DNA from: a bacterium
GTDB taxonomy: Bacteria; CAIWAD01
Assembly (NCBI GenBank): GCA_030429345.1
Contig: JAUIFJ010000016.1
Location: 28,840 to 92,839 of the forward strand
Reading direction: 5' to 3'
DNA length: 64,000 bases
A program made the translations under genes and the position numbers. Positions 26,301 through 35,248 of the stretch are shown piece after piece; the first letter of the stretch is position 1; each line of letters opens with the position of its first letter. The notes under the pieces were generated by a model. It was given only the letters and a program-made list of their open reading frames with translations, had not been told where the DNA came from and ran no database searches.

Positions 26301-28432
26301 ACATCGTCGAAGACGACCTGCAGGGAGGTCCAAGCTGCCTCATCGAAGACGCGGTCGTCGTTGATCAGGCCGTAGTACAGGGCCCGGTTGTCCGCGTTTC
26401 CGCTGGCGCTGACATTCGTTGTCGGGATCAGGCCGCTGCCCTCGAGCAGAAGCGGCCATTCCGAACTGTCGTTGAGCTCGACATTCTCCAGTGAGGGCGT
26501 ATCGGAAGCGTATACATGAATGTTATTGACGGCCTGTTCCACGATGCAGTGGGTCATCTGGGAAATCGTCGTGTCCGTGTCGCTCGAGTTGTTGAACTTC
26601 AATCCCGCCCAGCCGCCGATGCTGTCGTTGTCGGCGGTGAAGCGGATCGGCTCACCGGAGGTGCCGACGGCCACCAGGGAACCGGCATAGCTCGCATTCT
26701 CGGCGGTGTTGTTCCGCCCGATGTGCATTGTCGCCCCGCTGCGGAAGCGCAACTCGCTGCCCGCTGTGACCGTCAGCGCCGGACGGCCGCTTCCGTATAC
26801 CTCGACCTGGTCGAAGAGCAGGGGCAGGGACCAGTTCGCCAGGTCGCAGGTCCAGTCCTGCTGCAGGGCGCCCGTGTAGAGGCCGCGATTGTCCGGGTTT
26901 CCCGAGCCGCTGAGGGCGATGGGAGTGGGCAGGCTGGCTCCTTCCAGGTAGAGGGGCCATTCGCCGGAGTCGTTGAGAGACACGTGATCCAGGGTCGGCG
27001 CGGAAGTGGATCGCGACCAGATGCAGCGTACCGCCTTCTCGACCGTGCAGTACGACATGGAGGAGGCGGCCCCGTTGAAATCGCTTGCGTCGTTGAAACG
27101 GATCCCTTCCCAGCCTCCGCTCAGGTCGTTGTCCGCCGTGAAGAGCACGGGATCCATCAGCGTCCCCTGCACCTCCAGGCCTCCGCGGTATACATTGTGT
27201 ATGCTGTTGATGTAGCCGACATCCACCCGACTTCCGGGCAGGAAGCGCAATTCGCTGCCGGCCGCGATGGTCAGGGTCGGCACGGTGTTGTCGTAGATGC
27301 TGATGTTCCCGAAGACGACGGGCAGGGAGCTTGCTGCCACATCGATGGTCCGGTCCGCCCGGACCAGGCCGGTGTAGTACGCCCGATTGTCCGGGTTGCC
27401 GCTGGCGCTGACGCCGGAATTCCCCGGCAGGCCTGCGCCTTCCAGGTAGAGCGGCCATTCGCTCGAGTCGTTGAGCTCGACATCCTGCAGCACGGGTGTA
27501 TCACTGTCCTTTGCGTGGACATTCCGCACGGCCATCTCGACCACGCAATGCTCCAGCAGCGAAGTTGTTCCGTCGTAGTCGCTGGAATTGTTGAATCGAA
27601 GCCCGGTCCAGCCGCCGACGCTGTTGTCGTCGGCCGTGAAGGTGATCGGCTGGCCCGCCGTCCCCTGTGCCAGGAGCGAACCGGCAAAAGAGGCGCTTTC
27701 GCTTGCGTGGTCCCGGCCTACATCCATAACAGAACCCGGCAGGAAGCGCAGCTCGCTGCCCGGAGCAATGGTGACACGCGGATTGGCACTGCTGTAGATG
27801 CTCACGTCTCCGAAGACGAGTGGCAGGGGCCAGTTGACCGTATCGATCTCCAGGCTGTCCGTGATCACGCCGTCGTAGAGCACACGATTATCGGCATTGC
27901 CGGCAAGGCTCACGTTGCCCATGGTCAGCAGCGCGGCTCCGCTGAAATGCACGGGGTACTCACTGGCATCGTTCAGCTCGACATCCTGCATCACGGGCTG
28001 GTCCGAGCGAATGACCGTAACACAACGGACGGCTTTCTCGATCACGCAATGCTCAAGAGAGCTGCTGCTGCCGAGGTAGTCGCTGGCATCATTGAACTGG
28101 ATTCCTTCCCAGCCGCCGGACATGCCGTTGTCGGCGGTGAAGAGTACCGGATCCATCGCTGTCCCCTGGACATCCAGTTCGCCCCGATAGGCGCTGTGAA
28201 CGCCCGCGGAGTACCCGACATGCAGGGTCACGCCGGCCTGGCTGCGGACCTCTACGCCTGCTTCGACAGTCAGCACGGGAAGCGCGCTGCCATAGACAAA
28301 CAAGTCGCCCTCGAGGATGTAGGGACTGCCCGCAGGTCCCCATGTCGTATCCGTGGAAATCACTCCTCCGGGCACGAAGGTTTGCGCATGCGCCAGGGGG
28401 GCGAGGAGGCAGAACGCCAATAGTGCCTTCAT
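23315..28432 (-). CDS. giant exported repeat protein (parallel beta-helix type)
   Basis: The 1705-residue protein has a signal peptide (MKALLAFCLLAPLAHAQ), with GGAG before the ATG. Nine imperfect repeats of about 166 residues follow. Each contains PGSELRFLPG, an HIG- or DVGY-type block, an RFTADN...GGW.G..FN.SSD block, an HCVVE.AV block and VELNDSSEWPL...DNRALY. Short regularly spaced strands and capping Asn/Ser residues suggest a very long right-handed beta-helix. The repeats alternate between two subtypes. After the repeats come a short helix-like end (SVWNLYNHGPGNVGASHNAW) and a fibronectin-like domain, but no sorting domain. Probably a surface or adhesin-like protein. It has its own terminator and is not in an operon. 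Confidence 0.85.
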   Translation of the reverse strand: MKALLAFCLLAPLAHAQTFVPGGVISTDTTWGPAGSPYILEGDLFVYGSALPVLTVEAGVEVRSQAGVTLHVGYSAGVHSAYRGELDVQGTAMDPVLFTADNGMSGGWEGIQFNDASDYLGSSSSLEHCVIEKAVRCVTVIRSDQPVMQDVELNDASEYPVHFSGAALLTMGNVSLAGNADNRVLYDGVITDSLEIDTVNWPLPLVFGDVSIYSSANPRVTIAPGSELRFLPGSVMDVGRDHASESASFAGSLLAQGTAGQPITFTADDNSVGGWTGLRFNNSSDYDGTTSLLEHCVVEMAVRNVHAKDSDTPVLQDVELNDSSEWPLYLEGAGLPGNSGVSASGNPDNRAYYTGLVRADRTIDVAASSLPVVFGNISIYDNTVPTLTIAAGSELRFLPGSRVDVGYINSIHNVYRGGLEVQGTLMDPVLFTADNDLSGGWEGIRFNDASDFNGAASSMSYCTVEKAVRCIWSRSTSAPTLDHVSLNDSGEWPLYLEGASLPTPIALSGSGNPDNRGLYTGALQQDWTCDLANWSLPLLFDQVEVYGSGRPALTVTAGSELRFRSGATMHIGRNNTAENASYAGSLVAVGTSGEPIRFTADNDSIGGWAGLKFNNSSDTDTTISQMTHCIVEQAVNNIHVYASDTPSLENVELNDSSEWPLLLEGSGLIPTTNVSASGNADNRALYYGLINDDRVFDEAAWTSLQVVFDDVIIYGTSIPSLTILPGSELRFLPGSRLDVGYLNSLHSVYRGGLQVLGSGASPVLFTADNDSIGGWEGIRFNDASDYLGAASFMEHAVVEMAVRCLWSRYTSAPTLENVELNHSSEWPLYMEGASLPTPLNLGAAGNPDNRGLYQGLLGNDWFCDLANWSLPLLFDNTEVGGAARPVLELTAGSELRFRPGAAMHIGRNNNSENTSFAGALLAQGTEAEPILFTADNDSIGGWAGLKFNNSSDADTTASSMTHCVVERAVNNIHVYASDTPSLQDVELNDSSEWPLLLEGSGLIPSHNVSAAGNADNRALYFGLISDDRTFDASVWSSIPVVFSDVVIYDSSIPVLTILPGLELRFLPGTGLDVGYYASLHSIYRGGLDVQGSVLEPVRFTADNDSSGGWTGIRFNDASDYNGASSSMTHAVVEKAVRNITAKWTVYPALQDVELNDSSEWPLVMDGSSLLTASGLSAAGNPDNRALYRGQLLQSAVFDLAGWPMEVVFDETLVYGSAHPVLSLTPGSELRFLPGATLHIGGNNGSSSSSNLGMLAAQGTAIEPIRFTADNDSSGGWQGIRFNNSSDYADSSSTLNHCIVEQAVRGIEMVNTLTPTLEDVELNLNSERPLVLNGSGLPPAVGLSASGNGENRALCHGVLQDSATFDLPNFPLEVVFGDFYVYDSTVPLLVLEPGSELRFLDGTGCYIAYPGGLHNLYRGGMHAVGTAEAPIRFTADSGIPGSWDGLRFSDAADLGGSSSRLEHCIVEKAVTNLSLYDTMQPDTLLGVTVQEATGTGMLCHESTPLIAGCSFFDNDTGLRLENADSTVVGNDPSRSCAFLGNSVWNLYNHGPGNVGASHNAWCSPEGFTPEEMIYDQVDDPTKGLVDYLPVVAGTLLRASIAYLPDTQEIHVEWCPLIGATQYELHGSTETWFEPDGSTLIATTTDSWIDVPLASLPSLLGLRVVADLPETSALRSGNRCGEGRRYDGNGNFIPSHNLPLDGVQAGR
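24150..28380 (-). repeat. nine tandem ~500-bp coding repeats with A-B alternation
   Basis: The SELRF-coding site recurs near 24240, 24738, 25238, 25743, 26240, 26743, 27243, 27744 and 28241, a period of about 500 bp. Odd-numbered repeats from the N-terminus carry a VGY..S.H..YRG block (A type) and even-numbered ones a G.N...... AG.L.A.GT block (B type), so the higher-order unit is about 1 kb. The middle pairs are most alike. Confidence 0.85.
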
Positions 28433-29193
28433 AAAGAACTCCGATAGCTGTATGAAGCGGGCAAGGAATTCTGCCCGTCTGGTTGGAAGTGTGTTTGCTG
28501 CTGTCAGACGGAAATTGCAAGAACCAGGCCATGGGAGCTGTAGCCCTGGTCACACGAGAGCATTGAAAATGAACGGGATACCGAATCTGTTGGCGACCTG
28601 CATTTTCGCGCCCTGTTCAGTTTCCGACAATTGTTGCGGTGGACTACTTTCTGAATAGGGCAGGCAGTCTTCCGGGGGAAAAGGACGATCAATCGTAGTC
28701 GCCGTTAGATGCCTATAATAAAGGAAAGCCGCCCGGTTCGGGGCGGCTTTCGATTCACGCCTGTGGCGCTACTGTCGAAGTTGTGGTTCCGGTACGAATA
28801 CCAGTCTGGATCAGCAAAGATCCCCGAGTTGGCTGTACATAGTGGCTGGTCCTCCTCGGTTAATCCATGGGACAGTTCGGTCGGTACGCGTACAGGAGGA
28901 ATCTACTCCAGGACCGGATGCTCCGCAACCCTTTTCGTTCATGCCGTGGATTTCCTGGCGGGATGTATTCCCGTACTGGAGAATGAGCTTCTGCCAGGGG
29001 GGGGGGAGTGCTACGGATTCCCTGATTCTCTGCGTCTTGGATGAACCCTTGCAGAATCAGGCAGTTGCACCCTGGCCCTGGCTGCAGCAGGCGTGATCCA
29101 TGCTGTCTTTCGCTTCATCGCACAGCTTGTTCGGTACTTCGGGAAGAATGAAGTTGTTCCGGATCCTGCAGGTTCTGCAACTCTGGAGGTGAC
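28433..29193. other. 760-bp intergenic region
   Basis: I see no convincing gene here. It contains an isolated terminator-like hairpin (28724-28751) and a run of ten G (28997-29006). The GGAGG of the next gene lies at its right end. Frames in this region show codon use unlike the neighbours. Confidence 0.5.
28724..28751. terminator. bidirectional terminator-like hairpin
   Basis: GAAAGCCGCCC/GGGCGGCTTTC form an 11-bp perfect stem with a GGTTCG loop. It is AT-rich at its base so could end transcription in either direction, but no gene ends directly beside it. Confidence 0.6.
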
Positions 29194-31071
29194 ATGCCCG
29201 GCTTTTGGATCACCACCCTGCTCCTGCTTGGAAGCCTGTACCACGGGCTCCGGGCGGAAATCCAGCTCGACCTGGACCCTGCCGCGTTCGCGGGCGACGC
29301 CGTGCTACAAGCGGCGCAGGCCGACATCGGCACGCTTCCCGGAAGTGCCTGGTACGAGGCGGAACTCAGCGGTCCGAGCGGGTTTCCGCCCATGTATCAC
29401 CTGGTCTGGCCGCTCGATGACGTGATCCAGACTCCCACGCCGGTGCATGCCATTCGGCTGGAATACGGCTGCAGCGATTCGACGGTCGTCCTGGCGCCGA
29501 ACAGCCTGTACTATGTTCCCGGCCCGGCCGCTCCGCCTCTCGGACCGACCGGGCTGGGCCTCTTCGAGTGCTACATCCCGCATATCGATCCCGTTGCCGA
29601 CCAGCAGACCCTGGAAGAGACACCCCTGACGATCCTGATCACGGCCTGGTCCGCCTATGGCGACAGCCTGTGTTTCGAGGCGGGAGTGCCGGAGGGCGAT
29701 GTGCTGACGGAAATCCTGCCCGGCCCCGACGGGCAGAGCGCCTGGCTCACACTGACTCCCGACCCGGATTTCTATGGCTCGGCGACGATTCGTGTCACAG
29801 CCATCGATCCGGCAGGCTTCAGCGGGTCGATGGAGTTCCATTTGATGGTCGAGAACCTGAACGATCCGCCGGGTCCCTTCGAGCTGCAGTCACCGTCCGA
29901 TGGTGAAGTGATCCAGACCGACGAGGTCTTCATGGTCTGGACCCGCTCCGTCGACCCGGACCCGATTCCCGTGTTCTATACCCTCTTCCTGTCGAACAGC
30001 CCGGAGGATCTGTTGGAGCATCCTGTCGCGGATTCGCTGCGCTGGTGGTTCCACTGGCATTGGGTGGATGGAGCGGGTCCCTGGTACTGGACGGTGCGCG
30101 CGACGGATTCGGAAGGCGTGCAGGTTTACGCGGACCAGTCCTTCGTCTTCGGCACACACGAGGATCCGGTGTTCAGCGGCGATTGCGAGCAGGATTTCGG
30201 ACCCGAAGCCGCGGTGATTCCCGACGACACGCCCCAGGATGTCGTCCTGCCGCCGGAGGCGCCACCCGGAACGGCCAGCGGCTGGGATCTTCAGGCCGTA
30301 TACGCCGAGTACAATTTCTTCACGGATGCCCTGTACATCGGACTGGATTTCAGCGGCCAGGCCGGCGACGCGGACGGAGGGGGAGACCCCGACTCGACGG
30401 AGCCCTGGCTCGCGGCCATGGGAGGCACGGACCGCGCCGGGCTCGCGGGAAGCGAGGCGATCTGCGTGGCTCTGGACACGAACGAGGACGGATCTCCCGA
30501 CCTGATCGCCGGAGTAGGCGAGGGAACGGATGCATCCGGCTACCAGGTGGCTCACGCAACGGGGATCGACCTGCCCGTTTCCTTTGGCGACCCCTGGCCC
30601 TCGGTTCAGGGCGCGCATGCCCTGGGACCCGATTTCGAAGTCGCATTTCTCCACTATCGCGAAGTCCTGGATCCCTGGGACTGGAATTCGTGCTTCCAGC
30701 TCTACGCCTACGCGGGCAGCCAGGAAGACGCTGGCATCGGGGAAGACCTGTTCTCGACACGCATCTGCCTGGACCTCTACCCGACCGCGGAGGCAGAAGA
30801 CCGGCCCCACTCCTTCGGCCTGCTGCAGAATTATCCCAATCCCTTCAATCCGCGGACCCTGATTCCCATCGTGATCCAGGAAACGGGTCCGGTGCGGGTC
30901 GTCGTCCACGATGCCGCGGGCAGGCTGGTTGCCGTACTCTTCGATGGCCTGCTCGCCGCCGGCAGGCACGAGCTGAGCTTCGACGGAACGGCCTGCGCCA
31001 GCGGCCTCTACTTCGTCAGCCTGGAAGCGGAAGGACGGCGTGACACACGCAAGATGCTCCTGCTGCGCTAG
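29194..31071 (+). CDS. exported multidomain protein with C-terminal sorting domain
   Basis: GGAGG lies four bases before the ATG. The 625-residue protein has a signal peptide (ITTLLLLGSLYHGLRA) and Ig/cadherin-like modules in the first half (TLTPDPDFYGSATIRVTAIDPAGFSG followed by LNDPPGPFELQSPSDGE). A central domain contains Asp-rich loops (GQAGDADGGGDPDS). A full sorting domain begins at LLQNYPNPFNPRTLIPIVI and ends GLYFVSLEAEGRRDTRKMLLLR. The NDPP linkers and Asp loops suggest calcium-stabilised extracellular domains. No catalytic motif is visible. The next gene, a metallopeptidase of the same export class, starts 144 bases later on the same strand. Confidence 0.83.
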   Translation: MPGFWITTLLLLGSLYHGLRAEIQLDLDPAAFAGDAVLQAAQADIGTLPGSAWYEAELSGPSGFPPMYHLVWPLDDVIQTPTPVHAIRLEYGCSDSTVVLAPNSLYYVPGPAAPPLGPTGLGLFECYIPHIDPVADQQTLEETPLTILITAWSAYGDSLCFEAGVPEGDVLTEILPGPDGQSAWLTLTPDPDFYGSATIRVTAIDPAGFSGSMEFHLMVENLNDPPGPFELQSPSDGEVIQTDEVFMVWTRSVDPDPIPVFYTLFLSNSPEDLLEHPVADSLRWWFHWHWVDGAGPWYWTVRATDSEGVQVYADQSFVFGTHEDPVFSGDCEQDFGPEAAVIPDDTPQDVVLPPEAPPGTASGWDLQAVYAEYNFFTDALYIGLDFSGQAGDADGGGDPDSTEPWLAAMGGTDRAGLAGSEAICVALDTNEDGSPDLIAGVGEGTDASGYQVAHATGIDLPVSFGDPWPSVQGAHALGPDFEVAFLHYREVLDPWDWNSCFQLYAYAGSQEDAGIGEDLFSTRICLDLYPTAEAEDRPHSFGLLQNYPNPFNPRTLIPIVIQETGPVRVVVHDAAGRLVAVLFDGLLAAGRHELSFDGTACASGLYFVSLEAEGRRDTRKMLLLR

Positions 31072-31215
31072 CCTGTTGCGGGCGGGAATCCGCTCCGGCC
31101 ACCGAAGTTTCCGAGGGAGCTTTGAGCATTTGAAGCCTGCGCGTTGCCTGCCATCTTGCCGCTGACCCTTCGCGCCTGTCCAGGAACGGGACGGCAACAA
31201 ACTGGCGGATGAATT

Positions 31216-34200
31216 ATGTACAGATACCTCTTGGTCCTGCTGGGCTTCAGCCTGCTGGCGCAGGCGGAATTGATTCCCCTGCAACCAGCGACCCCCAGCG
31301 CGATTCTGGAACTAGACAGGCCCCAGCCCTCCCGCGCCTGGTTGGCCTTTCACAAGGAACATTCCGATTGGCGCATCGCAGACTGGGATCATCTGCGCCC
31401 CTATCCCCACCGGGCACACGGCCGGCTGGCTCTGGGACAGGAAGCGTTGCGCGACGAGTACAGCCTGGATCAGCGCCTGCGTTCCCTCATGCGCAAGCAT
31501 GCCGGACTGTTCCCGCATCCCGATGAGCTGAAGCTGGAGTACGCGCAAAAGCACGGCGCCGTGTGGTACATACGTTACGGCCAAGTGCTCAATGGCCTTT
31601 CTGTGATCGGAGCGCCGACGGAATTCCGCGTACACGAGAACGGCAACCTGGTGCTCTTCGGCAGCGACGCCCTGCCTGCAGTCGATATTCCCCGAGCCGC
31701 GCTTGACAGGCAGAATCTGCAGGGGATCCTGCAGCGACTCGTCGAGCATTCGATCCCGGGTGCGCGAGTCGGGATGGAGGAGGCCCCGGCCCTGCTGCCG
31801 GTCTACCGGAACGGCGCGCTGCGGCCGGAACCGGTCTTCGGAGCGCGAATCACTGGCGCGGACGCCCGCGAGCACTGGCGCGTCTACCTCTCGGCAATCG
31901 ATGGTGCCCTGGTGCAGGCATGGAACCGCGTGCGCCATGTGCTTGTCGAAGGACAGATCGACTGCCTGGTCGAGCCCGAGGCGCCCTGGCAGTCGCCCGT
32001 GCCCTGGCCCCTTGCCCATGCCCAGATCCATGTAGACGGAGTGCCCGGGCTGTGCGACGCCGAAGGGCAGTTCGCGATCGAGGTGCCCGGAGGTGGCCCC
32101 TGGACACTCAGCGGAATCATGGCCGGCGCCTTCGCCAGCGTCAACCGGGTGGACGGCCCTTCATCCACCTTCAGCCGGACGATCACGGCCAGCGGGGAGA
32201 GCTTCGTGATCGGTCAGGAGGACGCGCTGATCGAGGAGCGCGACGCCTACCTGCACACCGACGCGGCCTACCGCTTCGTCAAGGGGCTGGATCCCTCATT
32301 CACCGGGCTGGATACGCCGCTGCCCGTCAACATCAACATCGACAACTTCTGCGACGCCTTCTGGGACGGCAGCAGCATCAACTTCTACCTGGAAGGCAAC
32401 GACTGTCCCAACACGGCCCGTGTTCCCGGCATCGTGTATCACGAGTACGGGCACGCCGTCAACGATCGCCAGTACGAGCAGGCCGGTGTCCAGGGCGGCA
32501 TGGCGAACGGCACGCTCCACGAAGGGCTCTCGGACGTGCTGACGGCCATGATGATGGATGTCTCCGGCATCGCCCCGGGCTGGTTCCTGCGGGACCTGCA
32601 GAACAGCCTGGTCTACCCGCAGGACATCACCAACCAGGTGCATCACGACGGCACGATCCTCGGCGGCGCGCTTTGGGACCTGCGCCAGGCAATCGGCCTG
32701 GAGGCCGTTTCCCTGCTGCATCACATGGCGCGCTGGGGGACCCCGGACGACTGGGACACGGGCCGCGCCTTTTTCGACTACTACCAGGAGCTGCTGGTTG
32801 CCGACGACGACAACGGAGACCTCTCCGACGGCACGCCGCGCTTCAACGAGATCGACGCCGCCTTCAACGCCCACGGCATCGGCAGCGTGCTCTCCTGGAT
32901 CGGGCTGGACTTCCGCTTTCCGGAGCCGGAGCTCTTCCTGCCGCCCGGTCAGAACGCGGAAATCCGCATTCACCTGGAGGCGCCGGCCTCGCTGCCGCAG
33001 ACCAGCGTCAGCCTTCACTATGTCTTCGAAGGAGAAGAGGAGCAGAGTGTCGATATGCAGCCGCAGGGAGCCGGGTTGTGGATCGCCAGCCTGCCAGGCC
33101 GGCCGGAAGGGCAGCAGGTCGAGTATTACGCCGTGCTGCATAGCGCCTCCGACAGCCTCTTCCACGCTCCGGGCGGCGCTCCGGAGACCGTGTTGCACAG
33201 CTACTTTCGCGAGGTCACGCCGCAGATCATGGACTTCGAATCCGGAGACGGCGGCGGAATCGGCGAGGGCAGTTGGGCCTGGGGAGCGGTCACGGCCGGG
33301 CCGGACAGCGCGGCCAGCGGCGACCTGTGCTGGGGCACGGATCTGGACGCAGACTACCCCAGCGCTGTCTGGGAAGGCCTCGAGTTCCCGGCGCGCACGG
33401 TGAGCGCGGAATGGGGCGCGGCGCTGGGACTCAGCCACTGGCGCCGGCTGCAGGAAGGCGACGGCGTCAACCTGGAAGTTTCCGTAAACGGCGGGGAGTT
33501 CCTTCCGCTGCCGCCAATGACAGGCTACGACTTCACCACGGACGGCCTCAATGTGAGACCCGAGCAGCCTGCCTGGAGCGGCCTCGCGCCGTCCTGGCGC
33601 CGCGCCTGGTTCGATCTGTCTGGAGTTGTATCACAGGGTTCCACCGTCGCCCTGCGTTTCAACCTGATGACGACCGAGCAGGACAGCGATGCCGGCTGGT
33701 TCCTCGACGACCTGGCCTGGGTCGGCTTCGAGCCGGAAACCCTGATGGAACACGACCCTCTGCCCGATTCCCAGGATAGCGGGCAGGAAAGCTTCCTCGT
33801 GCTCGCTTCCCTGCCGGAGGATATCACGCCGGAGACCTTCACGCTGAGCTGGCGCGCGGGCGGGGGACCTATCCAGGAATCGGCCATGTTCATGGACCAG
33901 CAGCCCGGGCAGTGGCAGGGCACGATTGCCGGCCCCTTCGACAACCAGCTGGTGGAGTACCGCCTGGATGCCTGGTGGGAAGAAGAGCACGCGGGACACC
34001 CGGCGAACCTGGACGAATGGCACAGTTTCTTCGTCGGCGAGGACCTGCTTCCGCCACAGGTAGAGTTCCTCCAGGCGCCCTTCGACGTGATCGGTCCCTC
34101 GGCGAGCTTCCGCGTGCGCGCCCTGGCCACGGATGCCTCCAGCATCGAACAGGTTTTCCTGGACTGGCGCGTTCCCGGCGGCGAGTGGGAGTTCTGGGGC

Positions 34201-35088
34201 CTGCAAGGGTCCGGGAACGGAGAGTGGCAAGGGCTCGTCTACCTTCATGAGCCCACCGGCAGTGTCGAGTGCCGTCTACGGGCGGTCGACGCCTCGCCGG
34301 CGCACAATGTCGGCACCAGCGAGGAGCTGGAAATCCAGCTAGGCGGTTATCAGCGGGTAGACCGGTTTTCCGATCCCGCGCTCGCGGACTGGCAGCTGGA
34401 AGGCGACTGGGCCGTGCAGGGCAGCCTGGTCTACGATGGCGACTACGCCCTCGGAACGGGCATCGAGGAGGGCCCGCCGGCCTTTGCCGACTGGAGCGCC
34501 CGCTGGAACGGCCGCCTGGACCTGGAGTACGTCGAGGCCGCCCGGCTGCGTTTTGCCGTGCATCACGAATTCGTGCGGGACGACCGGGTGTTGCTCGAGC
34601 TCAGCCCGGACGGCCAGGACTGGACAGAGATTTTCGACCTGCACGACATCAGCGCCAACTGGCAGGTCTACACACTGGACCTGGAAGACTGGCTGGGAGA
34701 GCCCTCGGTCGAGCTGCGTTTCCGCATGCTGGCCGACAGCATGGGCGGCAACGGCAACGGCTTTGCCGTCGACGCCATCGAGGTGCTGGGCCCGGACACG
34801 GAGATCGCCCCCAGCCGTGTCCTGCCCGTTGAGCCGAGTCTGCGGGCCTGGCCCAATCCCTTCAATCCTGTGACACGCATCGCTTTTTCGCTTCCGGCGG
34901 CTTCAGCCGTACGGCTCGATCTCTACAGCCTGGACGGGGCCCTCGTGCACCGGCTGGCGGAAGGGCGATTGGCGGCAGGCAGGCACCAGGCTGTCCTGGA
35001 CGGAAGCGGACTGGCTGCCGGCGTCTACATCTGCAGCCTGCGGGCGGGGGACAAGCGGCGAAGCATCCGCCTGCTTCTCCTGAAGTGA
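31216..35088 (+). CDS. exported zinc metallopeptidase (gluzincin, M36 fungalysin/thermolysin-like) with sorting domain
   Basis: The 1290-residue precursor has a signal peptide (LLVLLGFSLLAQA), an FTP/PepSY-like propeptide (about 80-230, with WYIRYGQVLNGLSVIG) and a peptidase unit with zinc motif HEYGH (about residues 409-413). The third ligand is Glu about 436 in LHEGLSDVLTAMM, and LGGALWDLRQA follows, as in M36 enzymes. Further beta-rich domains (about 580-1200) include MAM/jelly-roll-like pieces with WFLDDLAWVGFE and FAVDAIEVLG. The end is a sorting domain (LRAWPNPFNPVTRIAFSL ... GVYICSLRAGDKRRSIRLLLLK). It would be secreted as a zymogen and act on extracellular protein. A bidirectional terminator follows. 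Confidence 0.9.
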   Translation: MYRYLLVLLGFSLLAQAELIPLQPATPSAILELDRPQPSRAWLAFHKEHSDWRIADWDHLRPYPHRAHGRLALGQEALRDEYSLDQRLRSLMRKHAGLFPHPDELKLEYAQKHGAVWYIRYGQVLNGLSVIGAPTEFRVHENGNLVLFGSDALPAVDIPRAALDRQNLQGILQRLVEHSIPGARVGMEEAPALLPVYRNGALRPEPVFGARITGADAREHWRVYLSAIDGALVQAWNRVRHVLVEGQIDCLVEPEAPWQSPVPWPLAHAQIHVDGVPGLCDAEGQFAIEVPGGGPWTLSGIMAGAFASVNRVDGPSSTFSRTITASGESFVIGQEDALIEERDAYLHTDAAYRFVKGLDPSFTGLDTPLPVNINIDNFCDAFWDGSSINFYLEGNDCPNTARVPGIVYHEYGHAVNDRQYEQAGVQGGMANGTLHEGLSDVLTAMMMDVSGIAPGWFLRDLQNSLVYPQDITNQVHHDGTILGGALWDLRQAIGLEAVSLLHHMARWGTPDDWDTGRAFFDYYQELLVADDDNGDLSDGTPRFNEIDAAFNAHGIGSVLSWIGLDFRFPEPELFLPPGQNAEIRIHLEAPASLPQTSVSLHYVFEGEEEQSVDMQPQGAGLWIASLPGRPEGQQVEYYAVLHSASDSLFHAPGGAPETVLHSYFREVTPQIMDFESGDGGGIGEGSWAWGAVTAGPDSAASGDLCWGTDLDADYPSAVWEGLEFPARTVSAEWGAALGLSHWRRLQEGDGVNLEVSVNGGEFLPLPPMTGYDFTTDGLNVRPEQPAWSGLAPSWRRAWFDLSGVVSQGSTVALRFNLMTTEQDSDAGWFLDDLAWVGFEPETLMEHDPLPDSQDSGQESFLVLASLPEDITPETFTLSWRAGGGPIQESAMFMDQQPGQWQGTIAGPFDNQLVEYRLDAWWEEEHAGHPANLDEWHSFFVGEDLLPPQVEFLQAPFDVIGPSASFRVRALATDASSIEQVFLDWRVPGGEWEFWGLQGSGNGEWQGLVYLHEPTGSVECRLRAVDASPAHNVGTSEELEIQLGGYQRVDRFSDPALADWQLEGDWAVQGSLVYDGDYALGTGIEEGPPAFADWSARWNGRLDLEYVEAARLRFAVHHEFVRDDRVLLELSPDGQDWTEIFDLHDISANWQVYTLDLEDWLGEPSVELRFRMLADSMGGNGNGFAVDAIEVLGPDTEIAPSRVLPVEPSLRAWPNPFNPVTRIAFSLPAASAVRLDLYSLDGALVHRLAEGRLAAGRHQAVLDGSGLAAGVYICSLRAGDKRRSIRLLLLK

Positions 35089-35101
35089 TGCACGAAAGAA
35101 A

Positions 35102-35130
35102 AGCCCCGCGGCCGGACCGGCCGCGGGGCT
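35102..35130. terminator. bidirectional terminator between convergent genes
   Basis: AGCCCCGCGGCC/GGCCGCGGGGCT form a 12-bp perfect stem with a GGACC loop. The minus-strand side is followed by TTTTCTTT. It separates the metallopeptidase gene from the convergent lipoprotein gene. Confidence 0.88.
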
Positions 35131-35248
35131 CATGTTCTGACCCTGGTAGGGATGGAAAATCAAGCTTCCCGGCCGCTCGTCCAGCAGCTGTTCGAAGCAG
35201 CCGCCCGCGGCGTTCAGCGGATCCGTGCAGTTGGTGGTTCTGATTCCC

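Noticed and set aside
24047..26494. Long plus-strand frames opposite the giant beta-helix gene
   Set aside because: They arise from the GC-rich third-position pattern and repeat structure of the minus-strand gene. They lack ribosome-binding sites and show no recognisable protein.
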